A DNA stretch of 64,000 bases from Moringa oleifera. Lineage: Eukaryota; Streptophyta; Magnoliopsida; Brassicales; Moringaceae. Made by a program: the position numbers and the translations under genes. Below are positions 24,480-35,200 of the stretch, piece by piece (the stretch's first letter is position 1; every line of letters starts with the position of its first letter). Under the pieces are notes generated by a model. The model made no database searches. It had not been told where the DNA came from and worked only from the letters and a program-made list of their open reading frames with translations. The DNA is taken from positions 220,001 through 284,000 of the forward strand of contig JAJFZO010000902.1 of the NCBI GenBank assembly GCA_021397835.1, given 5' to 3'.

Positions 24480-26145
24480 CATTAGCTCCACTGGAAAAAC
24501 TTTGTGTAGCTTGTTAACAAAATATTTTATTTGTTTTATAATTTTAATAAAACTGGAGTAAACAAGAATTGATTTTTATTTTATTTATTAATTTAAATTT
24601 TAAATAAAAATAATTTTTTAATTTAAATTTTGAATAATAATAATTTTTAATTTGACTTTTAAATGTACATTTTAGATAAACATAATTTTAATTTTTTTAT
24701 TTTTTTATAAATAGTACCTTCATCAATGAAACGAAACAAACCATTCTGAATTTCAAAGAGCTTTTAAGAGACTTGTTAAATTGATAAATTAAACCCGAAC
24801 ATAATCTTTAAACATTTCCCACCAATCTCTCCAAAAAAACAAAAATTATACATGCAAACACCTCCAATGTTTGGTGGTTACAATGGAAGCCTACCTTGAT
24901 GCAAATGATTTGTAAGAAATTGTTGAACTAAGTATACCAAGTTTTACCCTTATAAATAGTCCAACTCTGGCACAAATTAAAAACTAAAAAGAGAGAAAGT
25001 AAAAAAAATTAAAAGCAAAGTAACATTGTTTATAGCAGTCTTATTTATCATTTTTATCATAATAATGATAGTCAAAATAGTCAAAAAAATTTGAGAATTT
25101 TTTAAGTAAGAGCACGAAGGGAATGAAAAGTTAAAGAAATGCAATTGTTAACTTTGATCCAAGAATTTGAGATGTAGAATATAAAAGAATAAAAAACAAT
25201 CAAGAAATATTTTGATAAACTTTTCGATATTGTTAACAAAATAAGATTTTTTAGTATTGATTTTTTTTATTCTAAAATTGTTCAAAACATCTTAGTCATA
25301 ATTCTTACAAAATTTGATAATATAATTTCACTTTTAGAAAACTTTGAAGATCTATCTAGCATTACAGAATTATTGAATGTACTGTAGGCACAAGAATAAT
25401 GGAAGCTTATGAGGTAAGAAGAATATGTGAAAGATGTTTTCAAGTCAAATCACAACAATGGGACAAAAATAACAAAAATTGGTAGAATAAAAACAAAATT
25501 CAAAGTTTTGCAAGCAACAACAAAAACGGACAAAGCAATAACAATTAAGTCTTTTCACCTTGCTTTTACTATCCAAAAAAAAAAATCAATCATGCTTAGG
25601 ATAAGTATTAATGGAGGTCAAATGCAAGATGTCACAAGTAGTCAATTAGGGCAAGTGAAAAAAAAATATGTTAATCTTAAAAACAATAAAGAAAAGCTAA
25701 GAATGCTATTGAACAAACTTAAGAGGAGGAACACATCATATTTTGCTGTTAATAACTCTTTAGAAAGTTAGTTTATAGATAATGGTACTTATGATTAAGA
25801 ACTTTTAAAAGAGATCGATAAAACTATCATTTCTAAAGTCAAAATTAGAAATAAAGTACATGTTGTAGTTAAAGGCAAAAGGATGGTGGTCGCATAGGTT
25901 TGAAATTAATTTCTAATATCTTGTACATTTCTAAAATTAATCAAAGTCTCTTAAATGTTGGTCAACTCTTGAAAAAATGATATAGGGTGCTGTTTGAGGA
26001 TAATAATTGATTGATTACTGATGCACAAGGCATAAAGGTGTTTAAAGTCTAAATAAAAAATTTACTTGAAATATAATGAAAAAGAGTAAGTTGCAATATA
26101 CAAAGAAAACAAAACGTAATTTTAGATAAACAGAATTTTAATGTT
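24480..26145 (+). mobile_element. Copia retrotransposon relic, copy A (gag to pre-integrase)
   Basis: An AT-rich leader (24480-24715) is followed by broken gag and pol reading frames on +. MEAYLDANDL near 24880 and SPTLAQIKN near 24965 match the start of the UBN2-type gag of plant Ty1/copia elements. The segment at 25790-26060 matches the GAG-pre-integrase region (SKVKIRNKVHVVVKGK, later NVGQLL and DAQGIKVFKV in shifted frames). Many stops and frameshifts are present, and reverse transcriptase was not found. This is a non-autonomous remnant, duplicated in tandem as copy B. Confidence 0.75.
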
Positions 26146-27433
26146 TTTTATTTATTATAAATAGTGCCTTCATCGATAAAACAAAACAAACAATTTTGAA
26201 CTTCAAAGAGCTCTTGAGAGACTTGTTAAGTTGAAAAATTAAACCCAAACATAATCCTTAAACACTTCCCACCTATTTCTCCCAAAGAATAAAAATTATG
26301 CATATAGACACCTCCAATGTTTAGTGGAACAAACTATTAGATATGGACTGTTACAATGGAAGTCTACCTTGATGCAAATGATTTGTAGAAAATTGTTGAA
26401 CTAAGTAATATGAAATTTCACCCTCATCAAATAGCCCAACTCTTGCACAAATCAAAAACTAAAAGGAAAAGGAAGCAAAGAAAATAGAAAATAAGAGCAA
26501 CATTATTTATAGCAGCCTTATTTATCATTTTTATCATAACAATGATAGTAAAAATAGTCAAAATTTGAGATTTTTTTTTTTTTTTGTAAGGGCATGAAGG
26601 GATGACAACTCAAAAAAATGCAATTGATACAAGAATTTAAGATGTAAAATATAAAATAATTAAGAAATATTTTGGTAAACTTCTCGATATTATTAACAAA
26701 ATAAGACTCTTTGGTATTGGTTTTATTGATTTTAAAATTATTCAAAAAATCTTAGTTATAATTCTTGAAAAATTTGATGATATAATTTTATCATTAGAAA
26801 ACTTTAAAGAACTGTCTAGCATTACCTTTGCAAAATTGTTGAGTACACTATAGACAGAAGAACAAAGGAAGCTTATGAGGTAAGAAGGATCTGTGAAACG
26901 TGTTTTCAAGTCAAATCACAACAATGGGACAAAAACAACAAAAATTGATAGAATAAAAACAAATTTGAAAGTTTTGCAAGCAACAATAAAAAGGGACAAA
27001 TGAATAACAATCAGGTATTTTCACCTTGCTTTTACTACACCAAAAAAAAAAATCAATCATGCATAGGACAAGTATTAGTGGAGGTCAAATGCAAGATATC
27101 ACAAGTAGTCAATTAGGACACATGAAAAAAATATGCCAACCTTAAAAACAAGAAAGAAAAGCTAAGAATGCTATTGAACAAACTTAAGAGGAGTAACACA
27201 TCATACTTTGCTGTTAGTAACTTGTTAAAAAGTGGCTTATAGATAATGGTACTTGTGATTAAGAACTCTTCAAAGATAACAATATAACTATCATTTCTAA
27301 AGTCAAAATTGAAAATAAAGTATATCTTATAACTAAAGGCAAAGGAATGATGGTCGCGTAGATTTGAAATTAATTTTTAATATCTTGTATATTCCTAAAT
27401 TTAACCAAAATCTTTTTAGTGTTGGTCAATTAG
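26146..27433 (+). mobile_element. Copia relic, copy B, left part
   Basis: This repeats copy A nearly base for base from the ATAAATAGTGCCTTCATC block (26157) onward; copy A has the same block at 24708. The repeat period is therefore about 1.45 kb. It carries the same gag and pre-integrase remnants, ending at [17 protein letters not shown] (about 27380-27432). There the plastid-derived DNA begins, and the element resumes at 29498. It differs from copy A by scattered substitutions and short indels, so the duplication is not recent. Confidence 0.75.
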
Positions 27434-27790
27434 GATTACGTGGTACAATTGAATCGAATAAGCCCTTATGGAATAAATATTCAGCCACTTGTGAACCTTC
27501 AGGCACTGCCTTATTCAATGTTTGTTCAATTACTCTTTTACCTGCAAACGCAATATAAGCATTGGGTTCGGCAATAATGATATCCCCCAACATACCAAAG
27601 CTAGCTGTCACCCCACCGGTAGTAGGAGATGTAAGAATTGATACATAGAATAACTTTTTATTTTGATTGATAATCATATAAAGCGGAAGATATTTTAACC
27701 ATTTGCAACAAACTCAAACTTCCTTCTTGCACCTGTGCTCCTCCGAAAGCACACACTAGAATAAAGGGGTAAAATTTTATTGGTAGTATA
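27434..27790 (-). pseudogene. accD: accD fragment (plastid acetyl-CoA carboxylase beta subunit)
   Basis: The minus-strand translation includes [42 protein letters not shown] and [15 protein letters not shown], the carboxyltransferase beta domain of plastid AccD. An upstream piece, [20 protein letters not shown], is separated by an in-frame stop near 27660. Only the C-terminal third is present, and it ends at the copia junction. The normal enzyme supplies malonyl-CoA in plastids; this copy cannot be functional. Confidence 0.9.
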
Positions 27791-27925
27791 CTAGATCAAA
27801 CGAGAGATTTTCAATTGGAATTTATAGCAGAAAGATACAAATGGAAAAGAATTGATAAATGGCACTTAGACTCATGGAGTTTTGTATAACATGTCAAAAA
27901 AAAGGAATACCAACTATCATTAATA

Positions 27926-28345
27926 ATTTCATCTTTGGACCAAAAACAAGCAAGGGGGGAATACCACAAAGAGAAAGCACACCTAATAAAAAAAAGCAGT
28001 TTTTGTAATTGGCACATGCTTTCTTAAACCACCCATAAGAACTATATTCTGGCTTTTAACGGGAGAATATCCAATAATAGCTTCCATTGAATGAATAATT
28101 AATCCGGATCCTAAAAACAACAATGCTTTTGAATAAGCATGAGTAATCAAATGAAATAAAGCGGCTTGATAAGACCCTATACCTAGAGCAACATCATATA
28201 ACCCAAATGAGACATTGTAGAATAGGCTAAGATTTTCTTAATATCTTTTTGAGCAAGAGCTAAAGTCACTCCTAATAGTATTGTTATTATATCTATTAAA
28301 GAAATTCGATGCGTTATGTAAGGTATGACTATGAAAAGAGGAAGA
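27926..28345 (-). pseudogene. ndhF: ndhF fragment (plastid NADH dehydrogenase-like subunit 5)
   Basis: Read on the minus strand from 28345: [31 protein letters not shown], then the [20 protein letters not shown] region, [16 protein letters not shown], and finally SLWYSPLACFWSKDEIINDS near 27930. This is the central membrane part of the NdhF protein. The frame is broken between ALAQ and GSYQ and again near 28000. The 27791-27925 stretch between this and accD was not assigned. Confidence 0.88.
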
Positions 28346-29110
28346 AGCCAGGAATGTAATAATATCGATTCATAATCGATTCATATAGATACAGAAGAAA
28401 AGGTGCTCTATTAATTCAAGTGTTGTCCCTATGGGATAGGGATAGAGAAAGAGGAAAAAACCAAAGATTTCACATAGTGCTTTTGATCGAAAAATCAATC
28501 AGATTTAATTTATTTCGTACCTTTCGCTCAATGAGAAAATGGGTCAAATTCTATAGGATCAAACCTATGGGACTTAAGGAAGGAATGATAGAAGGGAATA
28601 AAATAAAAAAAGAAATAAAAAAGAAAAAATAAGCGATACAATACAAAAAACTTTGTTCTTTTTTTGAGGAGATTATATAAAAAATGTAACTGATCCTTTC
28701 CTTTCCTTGGGTCACTGGCCATCCGCCAGGAGTTTCGGGTTTAATACCGATATTTTAGCAACAAATCCAATAAATCTAAGTCAGTGCTTGGTCTATTGAT
28801 CTTTTTGGAAAGAGAGTGTGTGTGAGTTGTTTATTTCAAGAATAGGCTGGATCCACCCAATTGCACTTTAGAATTAAAAGGTGCACGATCCCGTGAATTA
28901 CTTTTGAATAAATTTTAAAAATCATATTTAAGAACCATAACATTTCGTGATTCATCGGTAAATCTACTTTACTTTGATTTTTTAGCAACCAAAAATCTAG
29001 GATCATTAACATGGTTAAAGCTAAACCCTTTGAAGTCCAGATGCAGCATGGTACTCTTTCTACTACTATAGTTAAAATAGAAATAACAAGAATCAGTTTT
29101 CTTTTAATAA
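28346..29110 (+). pseudogene. atpF: atpF leader, exon 1 and group II intron fragment
   Basis: [20 protein letters not shown], then [13 protein letters not shown], identifies exon 1 of the plastid ATP synthase CF0 subunit b gene (about 28677-28813). The ATG has become ATA at 28677-28679, and a lost base after NPINLS shifts the frame to a stop. The following GTGTGTGAG begins the group II intron. Sequence before the exon matches what I remember of the atpH-atpF spacer. The right limit is uncertain, because the atpF intron and the rps12 flank meet somewhere in 28960-29110. Confidence 0.75.
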
Positions 29111-29497
29111 GGGCTAAAATCATTTATTTTGGCTTTTTAAACCCATATTGTAGGGTGGATCTCGAAAAATATAAAGGATCTCCCTCCAAACCGTACATAC
29201 GACTTTCATCGAATACAGCTTTTCATAGAATTCTATATATATCTATGAGATCGAATATGGAATTCTGTTTACTCACTTTAAATTGAATATCTGTTTTCCT
29301 CCTTTTCCTGCTAGGATTGAAAATCCTATATTTTACATATCCATACGATTGAGTCTTTGGGTTTTTGAAATAGTGTAAAAAGAACTATTTTGAATCATTG
29401 CTATTTGACCCGGACCTGTTCTAAAAAAGTCGAGGCATTTCGAATTGTTTGTTGACATGGACAAAGTCAGGGAAGACCTCTGAAATTATTTCAATAT
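29111..29497 (-). pseudogene. rps12: rps12 exon 3 and cis-intron fragment (plastid ribosomal protein S12)
   Basis: On the minus strand, 29150-29124 encodes YGFKKPK and a stop. This corresponds to the last exon of plastid rps12 (normally YGVKKPK) with one substitution. The 29150-29497 sequence matches, from memory, the group II intron that precedes that exon in the plastid inverted repeat. No rps12 exon 2 is present. Confidence 0.75.
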
Positions 29498-30319
29498 AAT
29501 GATGCACAAGGCATAAAGAGGTTTAAAGTCTAAATGAAAAGTTTACCTTAAACATAATGGAGAAGAGCAAGTTGCAGTATACAAAGAAGGCAACAACGCA
29601 ATATTGCAGCATATGAAATTTGGTTATTTTCATTCTAAGCCCTACCTTGTATAAAAAGAATAATCTTAAAATAGACTTGTCTAAATTAGAGGATAAGCTT
29701 TCCAATGTACTAGTCAATATAATAAGCAAAACTAAGCCTCTTTTTTAATAAAATAAGACACCTTATACCCCTCAATAAGATGAGATAGTTGAGAGAAAAA
29801 ATTTTGTCAACAGGGACTTTAAAATAAAAGACTTCAACATTTGAAGTATAATATGACCGATGCAAATTTTCAAAACAGTTCAAGTTAAAACTCCAACTCT
29901 TAATAAAAGTATAAAAAAAGGAGAAATGCAGCTAAATTTATTTAAAAAATAAAAATTAGTGACACCTCAACAAATGCACTTTCAAAGATTTAATATGAAT
30001 TCTTGAAGAAACAAATTGATCTATGCAACAAAAATAGTAAAAAAAATGTTAATAAGATAATTGATTTACTGCTTATTTTTGGAAAAGATAAAACAAATAG
30101 GAGTCTTTTGCTTTATCTAATAATTTGAATTTTGAATAAAAATATTTAATTTAGATTTTAAATAAAAATAATTTTTATTTTAAATTTTAAATTTTAATAT
30201 TTTTAGATAAGTACAATTCTAATTTTTGTTTTATTATATTTTTTTCAAGCTTAAAAAAATCCCTATTTTTTTTTAATTATTATTCTTCCTTTCCCCTCAA
30301 AAACTCAATAAAGTGGTAT
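29498..30319 (+). mobile_element. Copia relic, copy B, right part
   Basis: This resumes copy B with DAQGIKRFKV and, in shifting frames, pieces like GHFHSKAL and KNNLKIDLSKLEDKLSNV, the rest of the GAG-pre-integrase domain. From about 30110 the AT-rich leader-like sequence seen before copy A returns. TGGTATCAGA at 30315-30324 resembles a copia primer-binding site complementary to initiator tRNA-Met, so a decayed LTR end may lie just before it. The relation to the LTR is inferred. Confidence 0.6.
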
Positions 30320-31816
30320 CAGAATATATAAGAGAGGATGGAAGTCTAGGCTTTAGTAACTTTTATGAGTTTAATCTGGTAATACACGAGAAGCCAGGTT
30401 GGAAATTAATTTCCTAACCCAATGTTTTAGTAAGATTTACAAAGCCAAATGCTATCCAGATGGAGATTTTCTAAATGCCAATTTAAGGCATAACCCAAAT
30501 TACATTTGGAGCAGCATTTGGAGCTCTCGGTATTATTGGAGAAGGGCTGTCAATGGAAGATTGGAGATGGCCGAGATATCCATGTCTAGGGAGAACCGTG
30601 GCTGAATCATCAGGTGACTTGATGATCCCAGGAGTTCGTGAATGGGATCTTGAACTGGTTAAAGCGCTTTTTATTTGAAGGGATGCCACGATAATAAAAC
30701 AAATGTTCTTAGGCCTAGTTTGGTCAAATAATCGATTAATATGGATGTGCAGCAGCATTGGTGTTTACTCGGCAAAATCGACTTACAAACTGTTAATGGA
30801 GGAGGTGGTTTCAAATGCTGAAGACAAGGTGGAGGGGAATTAGAATTTGATATGAAAGTCGCAAGTTCCACCTGAAGTCAAGTTCTGTTTATGGAGGGCC
30901 TGCAGGGAGTGCTTACCAACAAGATCAAGGCTCCAATCGAAAGCTGTAAGTGTGCCAATATTGTCTGTACTTGGTGAACGAGAGGTGAAGAATGCCTGGC
31001 ATATTTTTGTATCTTGCTCTTATGCTCAGTATTGGTGGTCAGATGCAAACCTCCTATAGAGGATAGATGAGTATCCTGGAAATAGTGAAAGCTTTAAAGA
31101 GTGGTTTTTTAAATTAGAGCCTGGTCTCAAGGAGGCCGATCGTGGCAAATGTTTCATGATAATATGGAATCAAGGAGTGACCAGCTATGGAATGGTTCTC
31201 ATGTTGATGTGTCAAGGGCTGTTTTCCAAGCTTTAGAGCGTTTGTGTGATTGGCTGCATGCCAGACGACAGGAACAGGTCTTTCCTTACGTCTCTGCTAC
31301 ACCAAATGGAGCTTTTGCATGGCAAACTCTCCAGTGGATAATTTGAAGTGTAACGTTGATGCTGCAACGTTTCTGAATGAAATTTTAGTTGGTATTGGAA
31401 TGATTTTGTGAGATGAGGTTGGAGGCTTTGTTGCAGCACGTAGAAGACGCTTTGCTGGTGTCGGTAGCGTAAAGGAGATTGAGGCTTTGAGTTCTTATGA
31501 AGCTCTTCAATGTATTTCAGCTACGAGAAAACCAAGGTGATATTTGAACTTGATGTTAAGGCTGTTGTCATGCTGCTGTGATGGGATCTTGCTTGGATTT
31601 AACTGGTTTTGGTTCTATTGTTGATTTAACTGATCTCCAAATAGCTGTTTTAAGGTCAGTTATGTTAGTAGTGTAGCTCGTGCTTCGAGCTTGACGTTTT
31701 TTATTCTAGTTCCATGGTTATGATGGTTCCTCCACTTTGCATTTATGATTTACTCGGACAGTCCATGACTGCCACGCAATAGTATTTGAGCTTTTCTTAA
31801 ATAGAAAAAAAAAAAG
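30320..31816 (+). pseudogene. 5'-truncated LINE: RT C-terminus, zf-RVT and RNase H
   Basis: Broken frames on + read, in order, EDGSLGFSNFYEFNL, CYPDGDFLNANLRHNPNYIW and SSIWSSRYYWRRAVNGRL (the tail of a non-LTR reverse transcriptase). Next comes VPPEVKFCLWRACRECLPTR with WHIFVSCSYAQYWW (the zf-RVT domain), then VKCNVDAATFLNEI with GGFVAARRRRFAGVGSVKEI (RVT_3 RNase H). Several stops and frameshifts are present. An A-rich tract at 31802-31816 may be the poly-A tail. The 5' end with endonuclease and RT palm is missing, the usual outcome of truncated LINE insertion. Confidence 0.8.
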
Positions 31817-32243
31817 TATCCATCTTTTTTCATCTTGAAAAAAGATTGCGTTCGAAGACATTGAGTGTGTTAGAAGATATAGAGTGAGAACAAAAAAGGT
31901 AAATTCTTCATCAAATTTAACTCTTATAAGAGGTTAGGGAGCCTTTCCATGTTCGTGCTTTACTGTGTACTGTTGTCTGCTTGCTTTATACCTCAATCCC
32001 TGCCTGGATATGCATATATAGGAGAAGTGGATAGGCAAAGCATCATGTGTTCAATGGAGACCCCAAGAAAAAAAAAAGCACCAGAATCCCATTTTTGCCC
32101 AAAAATATTGAACAAAACTCACTAGAAACAAGATGAAGAGTACACTATTTTTGCAATCTGCTCTTCTCTGGGGATTTAAAACAAGAAGACAAAATCATAA
32201 AAGAGAAATATACAGAATAAAAGTATTCAAAGTAGCAGCTAAT
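31817..32243. other. Intergenic DNA and 3' UTR of the DUF3531 gene
   Basis: Sequence between the LINE tail and the stop codon of the minus-strand gene. The part nearest 32243 is presumably its 3' UTR. No other feature was recognised. Confidence 0.5.
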
Positions 32244-35200
32244 TCAGATCTTGAAGTATTTGTATCCATACTCAGGGTTAGTCATACCCTCTTCCCAATC
32301 ACCCATTCGACGACCACCGAAAACTACTTGTTGAATTCCTAGATATCTGCACACCAACAGAAGCAGAGAACAGGGAGAGAAAAGAAAATTAAAAGAGAAC
32401 CGAGAAAACAATCATTCGCCAAGACAAGAATCTAAAGGGTAAAACCTGTCTGTTTATTTCAATTTCATCACAAACTTACTCTGAACTCAATACTGTTAAG
32501 CAGTTGAGGAGAACATCAATGGCAAATAAATCTGATGTACCAAAATCCACCCTGTAATGCAAAATACAATCTAGATTTCTTTCATGAACAAAAAGACTAA
32601 AACTATGATGCAATTTGTTATGAGAAGTAGAGATGTAGTCATGTCAACATGTCATAAAATTGATACCATACACGACCCCAGTTATCCTGAAACTCAACGT
32701 CACTGATATCATGGAATGATGATGGCATCACTTTGAACCCTTTTTCAGAATCATAGAGAGGATCGTAGTCCATCGGTGAATTTGCTAACTGCCATCGTTA
32801 GTTCACCAAATCATTAACATGTTTCAAATTCTTTCTCAAAGAAATAGCTAAAACTGAAAAACTTCTTTAGTATAATGGGGCACTTAATTTTCCACATATA
32901 ATCTTTTATTTGTCAAGGATAATACAAAAAAATGCCCTTGTTTTTCATTTTTTGCTTAATAGAAAAGATTGCCTCCTCTGTTACAAAAATGTAAAGGACA
33001 AGCACTGCATGAAAACCTAGCATGAAAACTAGATGCAGAATGGCACGAGATTTTCATAAGCCAGCAATATAAACAATCGCAACTAGATTTTCGAAAAAGA
33101 ATCATTTCCATATTTAATCAACGTATTAAGTGCTTCCTTTTCTAAGCATCCGCCACTGCAGAATTCAAGATCATTTTACCTAAAACATCAAAAACATATG
33201 TCAAATATGTCAAACACCATCATTATTATTTTTTTCTTTTTCGTCAAGAAATCACAGCAATCCCAAAATTTCCAATCACCTCACCCGTTTGGCAACTACT
33301 TACTGAAGTCTCGCAACAAACAAGAAAACTAGCTCGTACAGGCAATTTAGTGAGATTCAAATTCCTGTTTTAACCTATTTAAGTAATTGTGTATATAAAA
33401 TGCTATTCTATTTCCAAACTGCAAATAATAATACAAGGTTTGATAATATGAGATTGTTAGACCACAAACACATTTATTTTGTGAGATTCAACGTCCTGTT
33501 TTTAACCTATTGAAGTAAATTGTACATATAAAATGCTAACTATTCCCAAACTGGAATTTCTAGGCTTGATAACATCAGATTATTGGACCCCAGACACATT
33601 TATATGACTGGACAAGTGCCCATACAAAGAACAATGTTGATAAAGTGGCAGCAGTACGAAAGAAAACAGAACACGGGGAGCAACGGCAAAACCTGCAAAT
33701 TAAATGTATTGAAGGCACCCAAGCGTCCCATAACATACCATGCCTGAATAACCTGCATTCATTTCCCACATAAAGTAATTATAGCAAGAAATGAACCATA
33801 TCTATACAAAGAGAACAACTAAATGACCCTCTACAGCCCAAGATTGTTCATGACAATCTAACAAAAATACAGTGTCAATAGAACAAACCAGAAGGAAATT
33901 GCTAGAAAAGATACTCACACTACCAATAAGATCAACATCTCGATCAGATGGTGATCCATATAGCTCAAACCATATGTAGGAACCGACAGGATTGAAACTG
34001 TGCAGTCACCCGGAAAAGAACAAGAACATTAGAAGTGTAAGTTAACAGAAACACCAAGCATGTAATCAAAATCACTTGTGACAGACCAAATAATGTAATA
34101 ACAATGAAAAAGCCAAGTAATTTTCAATATACATCTTAAATTAATTTCTATATAACTCAACAGCATTTCAAGAATGCTATCACAGTTTGATAAATTCAGT
34201 GACCTTGAAGCTTGTTGCAGTTGCATGTGGCTTTTAGGATAAGTAAAAAACTATATTTCATACTTCTATCAGTAAATTCAGCCACTAATTTCAAATAATT
34301 GAAGACATTTGAATCCATATGATTTATAGTTGCATTAGCAGAAAGGAACTAACCTCAACAATCCTGTACCAACTATTATTAAAAGAATTTTCAGAAAGAC
34401 TTTCAACGAGTGATAAAAGCAATTATAGTCAACCAATACAAGTATTTCACACTTTAAATACCTTTTTATATTCAAATGTACCTGTTCTTGCAAGTTTCAT
34501 TTCTCAATTCACTATGTTTTAACATTTCAAAGCCTTATCATAAAAGAGTAAACTAACAGAAAAATCAAGAGGCCAAATAGCTGTGCTGTAAATTTACCTC
34601 CAGTTTCTCACTTTTAGTTTTGTTAAAACATCATTCAATATAATGTGCTTTCTACAATATTAAAGATATAATATTCTTGACACCATGATTAAAACATACA
34701 TATCATTAACCTATGTCATTTTGAACAGTGCTATCAACCTAACCAAACCAATGGAACTTTCTCATAAAGAGACATGCAGTTGCACTGACACATACCTGCA
34801 GATAGGCAAATAAAAACTTAAGGAAAACAAGAGAGGTGGGGTGGGGAGGTGAGGAGGAGATAGAGTAAGGGAGGAAGAAGAGAGATTCAAAAATGTGAAA
34901 AATTACCCTAAATTTTCTAAGATGCACTACACCTACTTAAAATAACTAACTAGCCATAAATGCCTATCAACAACCAAAATAGTCCATTCTGCAAGTTAAA
35001 ACTACGAAGTTCCAAAACTGGCTCCTCCAGAACAGAGTATCCAGTTACAGTCATAATTGTCAAAACACTATCTTTCTTTTTTAGCAGATAAATGTCCAAA
35101 CACTATCAATGAAACTATATGTTATATGGCTTCGCTTGTATTCATTATTCATCAAAGCAAATTAGACGATATGCTGGAATTATGGCAGTACAATTGTCTT

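Larger units (their letters stand above)
27434..29497. mobile_element. Mosaic nuclear plastid DNA insertion (NUPT)
   Basis: Four plastid segments lie end to end: accD (-), ndhF (-), the atpF leader with exon 1 and intron (+), and rps12 exon 3 with cis-intron (-). In plastid genomes these genes are far apart (large single-copy, small single-copy and inverted-repeat regions), so the pieces were joined before or during insertion. The left junction is at 27434, after the copia motif VGQL. The right junction is at 29497, where rps12 intron sequence stops and the copia motif DAQGIK resumes. Compared with copy A, about 60 bp of copia sequence is missing at the site. Stops and frameshifts in every piece show it has been in the nucleus for some time. 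Confidence 0.88.

Noticed and set aside
27364..29286. Functional plastid genes
   Set aside because: The fragments have a lost start codon, frameshifts and stops, lack most of their genes, and sit inside a nuclear copia relic.
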